A stretch of 64,000 nt of DNA from Mesorhizobium sp. CU3 (GTDB lineage: Bacteria > Pseudomonadota > Alphaproteobacteria > Rhizobiales > Rhizobiaceae): the NCBI RefSeq assembly GCF_006442965.1, contig NZ_VFWX01000007.1, positions 124,001-188,000 of the forward strand. The letters are read 5' to 3'. Below the pieces are notes generated by a model that saw only the letters and a list, made by a program, of their open reading frames with translations, did not search any database and was not told the DNA's origin. The first letter of the stretch is position 1, and each line of letters opens with the position of its first letter. Below are positions 50,385 through 59,316 of the stretch, in pieces. The position numbers were made by a program, and so were the translations under genes.

Positions 50385-50890
50385 GTATCGTTGCCTCGCA
50401 CATAATCCGATTGATCGCTGGGTCGGTGGTTTTGTTGCAGGCTCCCGCCGCCCACGCCGCCTGCCCGATTCAGCTTGCCGTCTATGGCGAGGCGAAAAGC
50501 GGCGCCGAGATCGACTTCACGCCCGCCGGCAGCTCGGCCACGGTCACCAACGCCTTCCGCATGATCCTCGACAACAATGTCGTGCTCGACGGCATCGCCA
50601 TGTGGACCGAAGGCTCCGCCGGCCGGCCGCATGGTTCGCTGATGTATAAATGCCCGACCGGCGACGTCACCGGCGAGGAGCTGGCCGCCTGCACGGTCTG
50701 GGAAGGCGTCATCTACAGTGCCGATGACAAGGGTGTCGTCGGCCTGTTGCCTGCCGAAGGCGCGGATGCGCCGAAAAGCCTGATCTTTCCCGATCTGGGC
50801 GCATCGCTCGAAATGTCGGCCGCTTATGGTCCCGCCGGCTTTTCGAAAGTGCCGTGGGACGTCTTTGCCCTGAAAGGCTGCCAGGAATGA
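50381..50890 (+). CDS. Uncharacterised exported protein (169 aa)
   Basis: The N-terminus MSIVASHIIRLIAGSVVLL...AHAA is a signal peptide cleaved near residue 27. The mature part has three cysteines in CPIQL, YKCPTG and AACTVW, and further Cys at the C-terminus (LKGCQE), so disulphides are likely. No family was recognised. Start and stop codons overlap both neighbours (ATGA), indicating co-translation. Confidence 0.75.
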   Translation: MSIVASHIIRLIAGSVVLLQAPAAHAACPIQLAVYGEAKSGAEIDFTPAGSSATVTNAFRMILDNNVVLDGIAMWTEGSAGRPHGSLMYKCPTGDVTGEELAACTVWEGVIYSADDKGVVGLLPAEGADAPKSLIFPDLGASLEMSAAYGPAGFSKVPWDVFALKGCQE

Positions 50891-51642
50891 GTGCTCGGAA
50901 AAAGACGCTGCTGGTCACCGGCGGCAGCCGCGGCATCGGCGCGGCCATCTGCCGGCAGGCGGGCCGGGTCGGCTACAGCGTGGCGGTCAACTATGTCTCG
51001 AACCAGGCGGCCGCCGAGGCCCTGGTCGCCGAGCTCAAAGCCGCCGGCGGTGAGGCCTTCGCGGTCAAGGGCGACGTCGGCAGCGAGGCCGACGTCCTGG
51101 CGATGTTCGAAGCGGTGGACAAAAACTTCGGCCGGCTCGATGCCTTCGTCAACAATGCCGGGATCGTCGACGCCAAGGCGCGTGTCGACGAGATGAGCGC
51201 GGTGCGGCTCGAGCGCATGATGCGCGTCAATGTCGTCGGCTCCTTCCTGTGTGCTCGCGAGGCGGTGAAGCGCATGTCGACGCGCCACGGCGGCAAGGGC
51301 GGCGCTATGGTCAACATCTCCTCGGCGGCGGCCCGGCTCGGCTCGCCGGGCGAATATGTCGACTACGCCGCCTCGAAGGGCGCGATCGACACCATGACCA
51401 TCGGGCTCGCGCGAGAAGTGGTGCTGGAAGGCGTCCGCGTCAATGCGGTCAGCCCCGGCATCACCGACACCGAAATCCACGCCTCGGGCGGCCAGCCCGA
51501 CCGCGTGGCGCGGATGCGCGACATGTTGCCGATGAAGCGCGCGGGTACGGCGGACGAAGTCGCCGGCGCGGTTCTCTATCTTCTGTCGGACGCGGCCTCC
51601 TATATAACGGGCGCGATCCTGAATGTGAGCGGCGGCCGCTAA
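50887..51642 (+). CDS. SDR family oxidoreductase
   Basis: A 251-aa short-chain dehydrogenase/reductase. The cofactor motif is VTGGSRGIGAAI (residues 10-21), NNAG is present near residue 90, and the catalytic SSAAARLGSPGEYVDYAASKG provides Ser, Tyr and Lys. The GxxxGIG pattern plus absence of an acidic residue after beta2 suggests NADP(H) use. The substrate is unknown. It ends 25 bases before lpdA. Confidence 0.92.
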   Translation: MSARKKTLLVTGGSRGIGAAICRQAGRVGYSVAVNYVSNQAAAEALVAELKAAGGEAFAVKGDVGSEADVLAMFEAVDKNFGRLDAFVNNAGIVDAKARVDEMSAVRLERMMRVNVVGSFLCAREAVKRMSTRHGGKGGAMVNISSAAARLGSPGEYVDYAASKGAIDTMTIGLAREVVLEGVRVNAVSPGITDTEIHASGGQPDRVARMRDMLPMKRAGTADEVAGAVLYLLSDAASYITGAILNVSGGR

Positions 51643-51667
51643 GGCGCCAGGATAAGGAAAAAAGATC

Positions 51668-53074
51668 ATGGCTTATGACGTCGTAATCATCGGATCGGGA
51701 CCGGGCGGCTATGTCTGCGCCATCAAGGCGGCGCAACTCGGGCTGAAGACGGCGGTGGTCGAGAAGAACGCCACTTTCGGCGGCACGTGCCTCAACATCG
51801 GCTGCATTCCGTCCAAGGCGCTGCTCTACGCCTCCGAGATGTTCGCCGAGGCCGGCCACGCCTTCGATACGCTGGGCGTCGAGATCCCGGCGCCGAAACT
51901 CAATCTGAAGAAGATGTTGGCGCATAAGGATGCGACGGTCGCGGCCAACGTCAACGGCGTCGCCTTCCTGTTCAAGAAGAACAAGATCGATTCTTTCCGC
52001 GGCACCGGCAAGGTGGTCGGCGCAGGCAAGGTTTCGGTGACCGGCGAGGACGGCAAGGTCAAGGAGATCGAGACCAAGAACATCGTCATCGCCACCGGCT
52101 CCGACGTCGCCGGCATTCCGGGCGTGAAGGTCGATTTCGACGAGAAGGTGATCGTGTCCTCGACCGGCGCGCTGTCGCTGGCCAAGGTGCCGGCCAGCCT
52201 CGTGGTCGTCGGCGGCGGCGTCATCGGGCTGGAGCTCGGCTCGGTCTGGGCGAGGCTCGGCGCCAAGGTCACGGTCGTCGAGTATCTCGATACCATCCTT
52301 GGCGGCATGGATGGTGAGGTGTCAAAGCAATTCCAGCGGCTGCTTGCCAAGCAGGGCTTCGAGTTCAAGCTCGGCGCCAAGGTCACCGGCGTCGCCAAGG
52401 CCAAGAAGGGCGCCACCGTCACCTTCGAACCGGTCAAAGGGGGAGCTGCCGAAACCATCGAGGCCGATGTGGTGCTGGTCGCCACGGGACGCCGCGCCTA
52501 TGCCGACAGCCTCGGGCTGAAGGAAGCCGGTGTCGAGGTCGACGAACGCGGCCGGGTTAAGACCGATGGGCATCTCAGGACCAACGTGCCTGGCATCTAC
52601 GCCATCGGCGACGTGATTGCCGGGCCGATGCTGGCGCACAAGGCCGAGGACGAGGGCGTCGCGGTCGCCGAGACCATCGCCGGGCAGGCCGGCCATGTAA
52701 ATTACGACGTCATCCCGAGCGTCGTCTACACCAGCCCGGAGATCGCCTCGGTCGGCAAGACCGAGGAGGAATTGAAGAAGGCCGGCATCGACTACAAGGT
52801 CGGCAAATTCCCGTTCACCGCCAATGGCCGGGCGCGCGCCATGCTGCACACCGACGGTTTCGTGAAGATCCTGGCCGACAAGCAAAGCGACCGCGTGCTC
52901 GGCGTCCATATCGTCGGCTTCGGCGCCGGCGAGATGATCCACGAGGCGGCGGTGCTGATGGAGTTCGGCGGCTCGTCCGAAGACCTAGCCCGCACCTGCC
53001 ATGCGCATCCGACCATGTCGGAAGCGGTGAAGGAAGCGGCCCTGGCGACTTTCTTCAAGCCTATTCATATTTAG
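51668..53074 (+). CDS. lpdA: Dihydrolipoyl dehydrogenase, E3
   Basis: A 468-aa flavoprotein that reoxidises dihydrolipoyl groups of SucB. The FAD motif [15 protein letters not shown] and redox-active disulphide [13 protein letters not shown] (residues 40-52) are at the N-terminus. The NAD site is [14 protein letters not shown], and the C-terminal interface contains [16 protein letters not shown] with the active-site His. An efficient terminator follows, ending the TCA operon. Confidence 0.97.
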   Translation: MAYDVVIIGSGPGGYVCAIKAAQLGLKTAVVEKNATFGGTCLNIGCIPSKALLYASEMFAEAGHAFDTLGVEIPAPKLNLKKMLAHKDATVAANVNGVAFLFKKNKIDSFRGTGKVVGAGKVSVTGEDGKVKEIETKNIVIATGSDVAGIPGVKVDFDEKVIVSSTGALSLAKVPASLVVVGGGVIGLELGSVWARLGAKVTVVEYLDTILGGMDGEVSKQFQRLLAKQGFEFKLGAKVTGVAKAKKGATVTFEPVKGGAAETIEADVVLVATGRRAYADSLGLKEAGVEVDERGRVKTDGHLRTNVPGIYAIGDVIAGPMLAHKAEDEGVAVAETIAGQAGHVNYDVIPSVVYTSPEIASVGKTEEELKKAGIDYKVGKFPFTANGRARAMLHTDGFVKILADKQSDRVLGVHIVGFGAGEMIHEAAVLMEFGGSSEDLARTCHAHPTMSEAVKEAALATFFKPIHI

Positions 53075-53111
53075 GCGCTCGCAACGCGCCAGGCGCCCAT
53101 CGCCCCAAACA

Positions 53112-53139
53112 AAACGGCCCGCCTTTTGGCGGGCCGTTT
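53112..53139. terminator. Bidirectional terminator after lpdA
   Basis: AACGGCCCGCC and GGCGGGCCGTT pair with a TTTT loop. A's precede and T's follow, so it can serve both lpdA (plus) and the convergent Ala-Pro-repeat gene (minus). Confidence 0.8.
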
Positions 53140-53158
53140 GTCGTTCGATGCCGTCCGA

Positions 53159-53479
53159 TTACTGGGCCGGCGCAGGAGCCGGAGCAGGTGCGGGCGCCGG
53201 AGCTGGCGCGGGTGCAGGAGCCGGTGCTGGCGCAGGCGCGGGTGCCGGGGCTGGCGCAGGGGCCGGAGCCGGCTCAGCCGGAGCAGGCGCGGGCGCCGGC
53301 GTGCTGGCGGCCGGCGGCTCGGCCGGGGCGGGCGCATGTTCGCCGCCGCTTCTGCCAAAGACATAATACGCAACAATGGCCAGGATAATGACAACTAGGG
53401 CGATCAGCCATCCGCTGCCGCCGCCGCCGGATGGCGGAGGTGCGCTCGGGGTGTTGAAGGGGTCGTTCGGGTTCGCCAT
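53159..53479 (-). CDS. Small membrane protein with a long Ala-Pro repeat tail
   Basis: A 106-aa protein: an N-terminal Pro/Ser-rich segment (NDPFNTPSAPPPSGGGG), one membrane helix (WLIALVVIILAIVAYYVFG, residues 24-42), and a C-terminal tail of about 55 residues made almost only of alternating Ala and Pro. The tail is encoded by an imperfect 6-base tandem repeat (53163-53330). Ala-Pro tails can span the periplasm as stiff rods. No family was recognised. Confidence 0.75.
   Translation of the reverse strand: MANPNDPFNTPSAPPPSGGGGSGWLIALVVIILAIVAYYVFGRSGGEHAPAPAEPPAASTPAPAPAPAEPAPAPAPAPAPAPAPAPAPAPAPAPAPAPAPAPAPAQ
53163..53330. repeat. 6-bp unit tandem repeat encoding (Ala-Pro)n
   Basis: About 25 copies of a GCGCCGG/GGTGCGG-type hexamer repeat on the minus strand encode the Ala-Pro tail of the membrane protein gene. 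The array is imperfect at the DNA level and likely to vary in length between strains. Confidence 0.75.
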
Positions 53480-53611
53480 GAAACGTGTCCTCCTTGGATG
53501 AAAAGCATCAAATAACAGCCATCAACGCGCGGATCCCGCAATCGGTTTCACGCGGGCGGGCGGAAAACACTGAAAAACCGACGTTTTCCGGCCCGTCAGC
53601 CGCCAGGCGAC

Positions 53612-54676
53612 TCAGTTGACAGCGGTAACAATATACCCCGCCTTGCGAAAATCTTCGACAAGGCCTTCCGCGCCGGGCAGATGCATGGCGCCGACGGCCA
53701 TGAAGACGTTGCCCTTGGCCAGAATCGGCGCCGCGTGCGCGGCCATCACCTTGTTGCGGCTGGTGATCATGGTCTGCTCGAAAGCGGCTTCGCTGGCGGG
53801 GTCGTCGGCGGCGCCGGGCATCACCGCGCGAAGCAGCGGCCAGAACATGCCCGTCTCGCCATGCTGGTAGAGCACGATCATCGTCTCGTTGACGTCGTTG
53901 ACCTTGTCGCCGAGCTTCATCGTCTCGACCAGGCTCTTCATGTGCATCTCGAGCGGCAGGGAGGCCATGGCGCGCAGCTGGTCGACAGCGGTTTCCAGGC
54001 CCTCGACATCCTTGCCCGAGGCCTTGGCTTCCGTCGCAAGCTTGACGTCGAGCACCGGCGCGCCCGCTGCCTGGCGCGCTACCTCGCAGGCGGGCAGCGC
54101 CAGCATCGCCGACAGGATCCAAGGCTTCATCTTGGCGACCGTCGCCGGGGGGATGCCGCGCGCGTCGAGCCCCTTGTCGAGGATGGCCGCGTCCTGCGGC
54201 GACAAAAGCGACGACAGCGTGGTGTTGTCGGTGAACATCATCAGGCCGGGTTCGCTCGCCATCGCGGCCATCATCTTGGCCTTGTCCATCGCATCGGTGG
54301 TTTCGATGATGATGGTGCCGGCGCCGTCATAGGCTTTCTGGGCAGCCGGCGGCAGCGTGGTGACGCGCATGTCGGTCATATGCATGGTGCCGAACAGGTA
54401 GGACGGCTTTTCGCCCGGTTTTTCAAGCTTCCACAGCAAGCCCTTGCCGTTCGGCACGGCGGCGGCCTCGGTCTCGACCTTCTTGAACGCAGCCGGGTCG
54501 CTCTTCTCCAGCGCGGTCAAGAGGTCCGTGCCGGCGCAATTGGGCGCTTGCGCATGCGCCCGGCCGGCAAGCAGCAGCACGACGAGGAACGACAGGAAAA
54601 ACAGCAGGTTGAGCGCGACGAGCAGCTTCAACGAGACAAGGGCCGCGCGGTCGGCGATGGCGATGACGCGTTTCAT
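53612..54676 (-). CDS. TraB/GumN family protein
   Basis: A 354-aa exported protein. An N-terminal hydrophobic signal segment (residues 15-40) precedes YLFGTMHMTD and ETTDAMDKAKM motifs, and the C-terminal FMAVGAMHLPGAEGLVEDFRK (split: FMAVGAMHLPG, GLVEDFRKAGY) contains the second histidine. TraB/GumN proteins are proposed metal-dependent peptidases of the Tiki type. The start is at MKRVIAI. Element C lies upstream. Confidence 0.88.
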   Translation of the reverse strand: MKRVIAIADRAALVSLKLLVALNLLFFLSFLVVLLLAGRAHAQAPNCAGTDLLTALEKSDPAAFKKVETEAAAVPNGKGLLWKLEKPGEKPSYLFGTMHMTDMRVTTLPPAAQKAYDGAGTIIIETTDAMDKAKMMAAMASEPGLMMFTDNTTLSSLLSPQDAAILDKGLDARGIPPATVAKMKPWILSAMLALPACEVARQAAGAPVLDVKLATEAKASGKDVEGLETAVDQLRAMASLPLEMHMKSLVETMKLGDKVNDVNETMIVLYQHGETGMFWPLLRAVMPGAADDPASEAAFEQTMITSRNKVMAAHAAPILAKGNVFMAVGAMHLPGAEGLVEDFRKAGYIVTAVN

Positions 54677-54815
54677 GGAAAGGCGTTCTAGCGGGTAAAA
54701 GCGGCAAAACGGTTAATCGGGAGGGTGAAATTGTTTTTGGTTCGGGTGGGCTTTGGCGTTCGCTTGGGTTGTCGGATCGGATACCTCGACGATTAGTGGA
54801 AACGCCCATCGGGTC

Positions 54816-54991
54816 GTCATCCACGGGCGGAGCAAGGAGCGAAGCGACGCGCGCAGACCCGAGGATCCATGCCGTGACTTCGAAGCGTCGCGACGGTGCA
54901 GAATTCTGCTCCGCTGCGAAACGTTGAGGTCACGGCATGGATTCTAGGGTCTACGCGCGTCGCTCCGCTCCTTGCTCCGCCCTAGAATGAC
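54816..54991. repeat. GIY-YIG-family palindromic element without gene, copy C (hybrid arms)
   Basis: A 176-bp element between the TraB/GumN and xerC genes. The left arm (54816-54878) has the CCACGGG...CCCGAGG base of copies B and D. The right arm (54929-54991) has the TTCTAGGG...CCCTAGAA base of the GIY-YIG arms at 13134-13646. The centre is GACGGTGCAGAATTCTGC. It is thus a chimera of the two arm subtypes. Confidence 0.85.
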
Positions 54992-55025
54992 GAAGTCCGG
55001 AGGGCTCCGGTTGACCCCAAAAACT

Positions 55026-55964
55026 TCACGCCCTTGGATGCGCCTTCTCGTAGATGTCGAGCAGGCGCGTGGTGTCGACGCCGGTGTAGATCTGGGTGGT
55101 CGACAGGCTGGCGTGGCCGAGCAGTTCCTGGATGGTGCGCAGGTCGCCGCCGCGGCCGAGCAGATGCGTGGCGAAGGAATGGCGCAAGGCGTGCGGCGTC
55201 GCGGTGTCCGGCAGGTTGAGCGCCGAACGCAGCCTCGCCATTTCGCGCTGGACGATGGCCGGGTTGAGCGGGCCGCCGCGCGCGCCGCGAAACAACAGGC
55301 CCTTCGGATCGATGTGATAGGGGCAGAGCTTGCGGTACTCGGCGACAGCCTTTTGCGCCACCGGCAGCACCGGCACCAGCCGCGTCTTGCCGCCCTTGCC
55401 GGTGACGCGCAGCACCGTGTCGGTTTCCGTGGCGAGATCGGCGCCGCTGAGTCCGAGCGCTTCGGAAATGCGCAGGCCGGAGCCGTATAGCAGCGTCAGC
55501 ACGGCGGCGTTGCGGGCGGCGATCCAAGGCTCTTCGGCTAGTTGCCCTTCCATCGCCACGACCTGTTTGGCGTCGCTCGCCGTCAATGGCTTGGGCAGCG
55601 ATTTCGGCTGGCGCGGGGCGCGAAGCGCTGCCGCACCTGCGGCATTGGCTAGGCCGCGCCGTTCGAGGAAGCGCAGCAGCGAGCGGATGCCGGCCAGGCC
55701 GCGCCCCAGCGTGCGGGCGCCGGCGCCGCCGTTTCGGCGTGCGGCGAGGAAGCCGCGCAGATCAGCCGGGCGCAACTCGGCAATGTCGGAGATGCCCGGA
55801 GCGCCGCCGCAATGCGAGGTCAGGAAATGCAGGAACTGGCGGGTGTCGCGCTCATAGGCTTCGACCGTTTCCGGCGACAGCCGGCGCTCGCGCGCCAGCA
55901 TCTTAAGCCAGTTCTCGCGCGCAGCCTGAAGGTCGGGTTTGGCCGGGATGAGGAATTCCTGCAT
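55026..55964 (-). CDS. xerC: Tyrosine recombinase XerC
   Basis: A 312-aa site-specific recombinase that resolves chromosome dimers at dif with XerD. The N-terminal SAM-like domain (LQAARENWLKMLARERRLSP) precedes catalytic motifs: GSGLRISEALG (first Arg), the lysine in TGKGGKTRLVPV, HALRHSFATHLL (His, Arg), GHASLSTTQIYT (His and the nucleophilic Tyr). The start at 55964 (MQEFLIPAKP) agrees with rhizobial XerC. Just upstream on the other strand begins rimM. Confidence 0.93.
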   Translation of the reverse strand: MQEFLIPAKPDLQAARENWLKMLARERRLSPETVEAYERDTRQFLHFLTSHCGGAPGISDIAELRPADLRGFLAARRNGGAGARTLGRGLAGIRSLLRFLERRGLANAAGAAALRAPRQPKSLPKPLTASDAKQVVAMEGQLAEEPWIAARNAAVLTLLYGSGLRISEALGLSGADLATETDTVLRVTGKGGKTRLVPVLPVAQKAVAEYRKLCPYHIDPKGLLFRGARGGPLNPAIVQREMARLRSALNLPDTATPHALRHSFATHLLGRGGDLRTIQELLGHASLSTTQIYTGVDTTRLLDIYEKAHPRA

Positions 55965-56060
55965 GAGGCCATTGTCGGGCCGGCGGGTTAGGAAGCGGTG
56001 AAGAGGCCGTGATTGAAATGGCGACCCGGGAGAGTTAGAGCAAGGCAAAGGAAGCCGCCG

Positions 56061-56657
56061 ATGTCGAAGCTCGAAAATCCCGTACAGATGGCCGTGATCG
56101 GCGCCGCGCACGGCATCAAGGGCGAATTGCGGGTGAAAACCTTCACAGGCGATCCGCTGGCGCTGGCCGATTACGGGCCGCTTTACGCCAAGGACGGCCG
56201 CGCCTTCCAGATCAACGATATCAGGCCGGCGGGAACTGTGGTGGTGGTGCGCTTCAAGGGCGTGAGCGACCGCAACGCCGCCGAGGCGCTGGCGGGCACC
56301 GAATTGTTCGTCGACCGGTCGGTGCTGCCCGACGACGGCGAGGAGGACGAGTTCTATCATGCCGACCTGATCGGCCTCGAAGTGCGCGATGAGACCGGCG
56401 CCGTCGGCAGGATCGTCGCCGTGCATAATTTCGGCGGCGGCGACATCCTCGACGTCACGCTTGCCGGCCGCAAGGGCGTGCTGATCCCGTTCACACAGGC
56501 CGCGGTGCCGGAAGTCTCTATCGCCGAGGGCTTTGTCCGGATCGATCCGCTGGCGGCGGGTCTGGTCGAGGATGAAGACGGCGAAGCGCCGGACCATGAC
56601 GGCTTCGACCCGAAGGGACGGCCGCGCGGACCGAAGGATGCCGGGGGCAACCGGTGA
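56061..56657 (+). CDS. rimM: Ribosome maturation factor RimM
   Basis: A 198-aa assembly factor for the 30S subunit. The N-terminal RimM domain has [20 protein letters not shown], and the second half a PRC-like barrel ([10 protein letters not shown] ... [10 protein letters not shown]). The start is at MSKLENPV with an AAAGGAA site. Its stop overlaps trmD (GTGA). The usual preceding gene rpsP is 50 kb away at 5103-5504, in the opposite orientation. Confidence 0.95.
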   Translation: MSKLENPVQMAVIGAAHGIKGELRVKTFTGDPLALADYGPLYAKDGRAFQINDIRPAGTVVVVRFKGVSDRNAAEALAGTELFVDRSVLPDDGEEDEFYHADLIGLEVRDETGAVGRIVAVHNFGGGDILDVTLAGRKGVLIPFTQAAVPEVSIAEGFVRIDPLAAGLVEDEDGEAPDHDGFDPKGRPRGPKDAGGNR

Positions 56658-57355
56658 GCTTTGCCGCCTCGGTGCTGACGCTCTATCCGGAGATGTTTCC
56701 GGGCGCGCTCGGGCTGTCGCTAGCCGGGCGGGCGCTGGAGGCCGGCACCTGGTCGCTGGAAGCCATCCAGATCCGCGATTTCGCCACCGACAGACATCGC
56801 ACCGTCGACGACACGCCGGCCGGCGGCGGCGCCGGCATGGTGATGCGCGCCGATGTGCTGTCCAGGGCCATCGACCACGCCTCGCCGCCGGGCGATCCGC
56901 GACCGCGCCTGTTGATGAGTCCGCGCGGCAAACCGCTGACGCAGGCGCGCGTGCGCGAGTTGGCCGCCGGGCCGGGCGCGGTGATCCTGTGCGGCCGCTT
57001 CGAAGGCATCGACCAGCGGGTGATCGACGCGCGGGGACTAGAGGAAGTTTCCGTCGGCGATTTCATCCTGTCGGGCGGCGAACCGGCGGCGTTGGTGTTG
57101 CTCGACGCTGTAGTGCGGCTGTTGCCCGGCGTCATGGGCAATGCCGTGTCGGGCGAGGAGGAAAGTTTCGAGAACGGCCTGCTCGAGCATCCGCACTACA
57201 CGCGACCGCAGGAGTTCGAAGGCAGGCCTATCCCGGACGTGTTGATCTCCGGCAACCACAAGAAGATCGCCGTCTGGCGCCGCGCCGAGGCGGAGAAGCT
57301 GACGAAGGAACGGCGGCCTGATTTATCGGCAGCCGCTCAGCCCTTGGTGAAATAA
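56654..57355 (+). CDS. trmD: tRNA (guanine37-N1)-methyltransferase
   Basis: A 233-aa SPOUT methyltransferase that modifies G37 of tRNAs to prevent frameshifting. Landmarks are [13 protein letters not shown], the trefoil-knot segment [30 protein letters not shown] and the C-terminal GHRP-like region ([15 protein letters not shown]). It starts with GTG overlapping rimM. Its last 19 bases overlap the TSUP gene, which is convergent. Confidence 0.96.
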   Translation: MSFAASVLTLYPEMFPGALGLSLAGRALEAGTWSLEAIQIRDFATDRHRTVDDTPAGGGAGMVMRADVLSRAIDHASPPGDPRPRLLMSPRGKPLTQARVRELAAGPGAVILCGRFEGIDQRVIDARGLEEVSVGDFILSGGEPAALVLLDAVVRLLPGVMGNAVSGEEESFENGLLEHPHYTRPQEFEGRPIPDVLISGNHKKIAVWRRAEAEKLTKERRPDLSAAAQPLVK

Positions 57356-58095
57356 TAGAACGCCAGAAACAGGCCGACGGCCACGACGAAGCCGCGGACC
57401 ACGCCTTGCGGCACGCGCTTGGCGATCCAGACTCCGGCATAGCCGCCCAGAGCGCCGCCCGGGATCATGACGATCGCCTGCGGCCAGGCGACGACGCCGC
57501 CGGTGACGAAGACCAGGATGGCGATCGCCGCGATGACGACGGCCAGCATGTTCTTCAGCGCGTTCAGCCGGTGGTAGTCGCCTGCTTGCGTCAGGCCGAG
57601 CGTGGCCAGCATCATCACGCCCATGCCGGCGCCGAAGAAGCCGCCATAGATGGAGGTGACGAACTGCGCCAGCGATCCGGCAATGCTGCCGACCCGGTCC
57701 TCGGTATCGGCATCGGGTTTTGGCGCCGGCTTCAGCCACGGGCCGGCGGAGAACAGCGCGGTCGCGGCGATCAGCAGCCATGGCACCAGCGCGCGGAAGG
57801 ATGGATTGGAGAGCGCAAGCAGGATCAGCGAGCCGGCCAGCGCGCCGATGGCCGAGACCACACAGAGCAGCAGCGCCTGGCGCCAGAAATGCTTTATGTC
57901 GTCGAGATAGGCGAGCGTCGAGGTGACGTAGCCCGGAAACTGCGTCACCGAGGAGGTGGCGTTGGCGACGATCGGCGGCACGCCGACCAGCGTCATGGCG
58001 CCGAAGGTGACGAAGGTGCCGCCACCGGCGACGGCATTGACCGCGCCGGAGACGAATCCAGCGAGAAACAGCAAGGCGGCATCGAAAAGTGTCAT
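57337..58095 (-). CDS. TSUP family (TauE/SafE-like) permease
   Basis: A 252-aa inner-membrane protein with about eight membrane segments. Family motifs appear as [18 protein letters not shown] near the N-terminus and [15 protein letters not shown] in the middle. TSUP proteins move sulphite, sulphonates or other organic anions. The start is placed at MTLFDAALL; the frame upstream is long but lacks protein-like sequence. It lies on the opposite strand between trmD and rplS. Confidence 0.88.
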   Translation of the reverse strand: MTLFDAALLFLAGFVSGAVNAVAGGGTFVTFGAMTLVGVPPIVANATSSVTQFPGYVTSTLAYLDDIKHFWRQALLLCVVSAIGALAGSLILLALSNPSFRALVPWLLIAATALFSAGPWLKPAPKPDADTEDRVGSIAGSLAQFVTSIYGGFFGAGMGVMMLATLGLTQAGDYHRLNALKNMLAVVIAAIAILVFVTGGVVAWPQAIVMIPGGALGGYAGVWIAKRVPQGVVRGFVVAVGLFLAFYYFTKG

Positions 58096-58295
58096 AGTGC
58101 TGCGCCGAGAAAATTTTACATTTTCCGGCTTAGGGAGCGTAAAGGCTCCGCGCAACCCGGCACGACGGCAGCAAATGTGGGGCCATGGCCGCGTAAAAAA
58201 ATGCTGCAAAGGCGTGACAAAGCGGCAAAATGGCTGTATGTGCCCGCCCGAACCGGAAGAACGATCTTCTGGACCCGTCAACAAGTGCGGTGTAG

Positions 58296-58417
58296 CCGTC
58301 CCTGCCTGATGCCCTAGATAGTCTCTGGGCAAAGGGCATAGCCGAGCGGTCATAGGAACTGCAAGGCGAGCGATAGGACGCTCTGACTGTCGGAAGAACA
58401 AGAAGTGGATTTTTGAG
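58296..58417 (+). promoter_or_regulatory. Structured leader of rplS
   Basis: Two hairpins precede the start: ATGCCC/GGGCAT (58309-58314/58334-58339) and GAGCG/CGCTC (58368-58372/58379-58383). They may allow autogenous control by L19 or be part of the 5' UTR only. No known ribosomal-protein leader was recognised. The rest of the 58.1-58.4 kb gap holds the TSUP promoter region and nothing else recognisable. Confidence 0.3.
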
Positions 58418-58939
58418 ATGGATCTCATCCGTCAGCTCGAGGCCGAACAGGCCGCCAAGATCGAAGCCAAGCGCAAGCTGCCCGAATTCCAGCCCGGCGA
58501 CACCGTGCGTGTCCAGGTGCGCGTCACCGAAGGCACCCGCACCCGCGTGCAGGCCTATGAGGGCGTCGTCATCGCCCGCTCCGGCTCCGGCTTTCAGGAG
58601 AATTTCACCGTCCGCAAGATTTCCTACGGCGAAGGCGTGGAGCGCGTGTTCCCGGTCTACTCGCCGCTGGTCGAGGGCGTCGAGATCGTGCGCCGCGGCA
58701 AGGTGCGCCGCGCCAAGCTCTATTACCTGCGCGACCGTCGCGGCAAGTCGGCCCGCATTTCGGAAAACACCGGCGTGCGCGCGCGCAAGCTGAACGACGA
58801 AGAGCGTGATGCCTTGGCCGCCGAGCGCGCCCGCATCGAGGCCGAGAAGGTCGCTGCCGCGGAAGCGCTGGCCGTCGAGAAGGCCGCGCAGGACGCCGCC
58901 GAGAAGAAGGCCGCCGCCGAGGCCGCTGCCGCCGAATAA
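58418..58939 (+). CDS. rplS: 50S ribosomal protein L19
   Basis: A 173-aa protein. Residues 1-120 match L19 ([51 protein letters not shown]). The remaining about 50 residues form an Ala/Glu/Lys-rich helical tail not found in E. coli L19, like the tail of S16 in this genome. L19 lies at the 30S-50S interface. A terminator follows. In this order the next gene would usually be leuC, which is 4.3 kb further right. Confidence 0.97.
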   Translation: MDLIRQLEAEQAAKIEAKRKLPEFQPGDTVRVQVRVTEGTRTRVQAYEGVVIARSGSGFQENFTVRKISYGEGVERVFPVYSPLVEGVEIVRRGKVRRAKLYYLRDRRGKSARISENTGVRARKLNDEERDALAAERARIEAEKVAAAEALAVEKAAQDAAEKKAAAEAAAAE

Positions 58940-58963
58940 GGCGCTTCGCCAGCATTGTTTTGG

Positions 58964-58987
58964 AAAGGCGGCTTCGGCCGCCTTTTT
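58964..58987 (+). terminator. Intrinsic terminator after rplS
   Basis: AAGGCGGC and GCCGCCTT pair with a short loop, followed by TTTTT. Confidence 0.85.
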
Positions 58988-59075
58988 CGTTTTGGCGGAA
59001 CGCAAGGGCTCAATTCCTATCCCCTGCCTTCGCGCACCCGCATGCCGTGGCGATTGGCCCAAACGGCCGAGCTTC

Positions 59076-59246
59076 GTCATCCACGGGCGGAGCAAGGAGC
59101 GTAGCGACGCAGCGCAGACCCGAGGATCCGTGACGTCGACGCGCCGCAACGGTGCAGAATTCTGCGCTGCCGTGCCCTTCGGCCAATGTAACGGAATGGA
59201 TCCTCGGGTCTACGCTCCGCTTCGCGTCGCTCCGCCCGTGGATGAC
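59076..59246. repeat. GIY-YIG-family palindromic element without gene, copy D
   Basis: A 171-bp element. The left arm (59076-59134) and right arm (59188-59246) have the CCACGGG/CCCGAGG base seen in copy B; the centre has GCAACGGTGCAGAATTCTGC. It ends 11 bases before the -35-like TTGACA of ohr. Its left inner piece GCAACGGTGCAGAAT (59146-59160) is 14/15 identical to the left inner piece of the GIY-YIG element. Confidence 0.85.
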
Positions 59247-59273
59247 GACATATGGGGTTGACACCTAATTATC

Positions 59274-59298
59274 TTGTACACTAAGTAATCGTGTGCAA
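59274..59298 (+). promoter_or_regulatory. Putative OhrR operator in the ohr promoter region
   Basis: TTGTACAC (59274-59281) and GTGTGCAA (59291-59298) are inverted repeats with one mismatch, spaced 9 bases. A TTGACA hexamer lies upstream at 59258-59263. OhrR regulators typically bind AT-rich inverted repeats overlapping the ohr promoter; this is the most likely operator. The -10 box is not clear. Confidence 0.55.
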
Positions 59299-59316
59299 AT
59301 CGATTGGAGACCAAAA

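Noticed and set aside
53148..53366. Plus-strand frame made of Gly-Ala repeats
   Set aside because: It is the reverse-strand shadow of the Ala-Pro repeat gene at 53159-53479.
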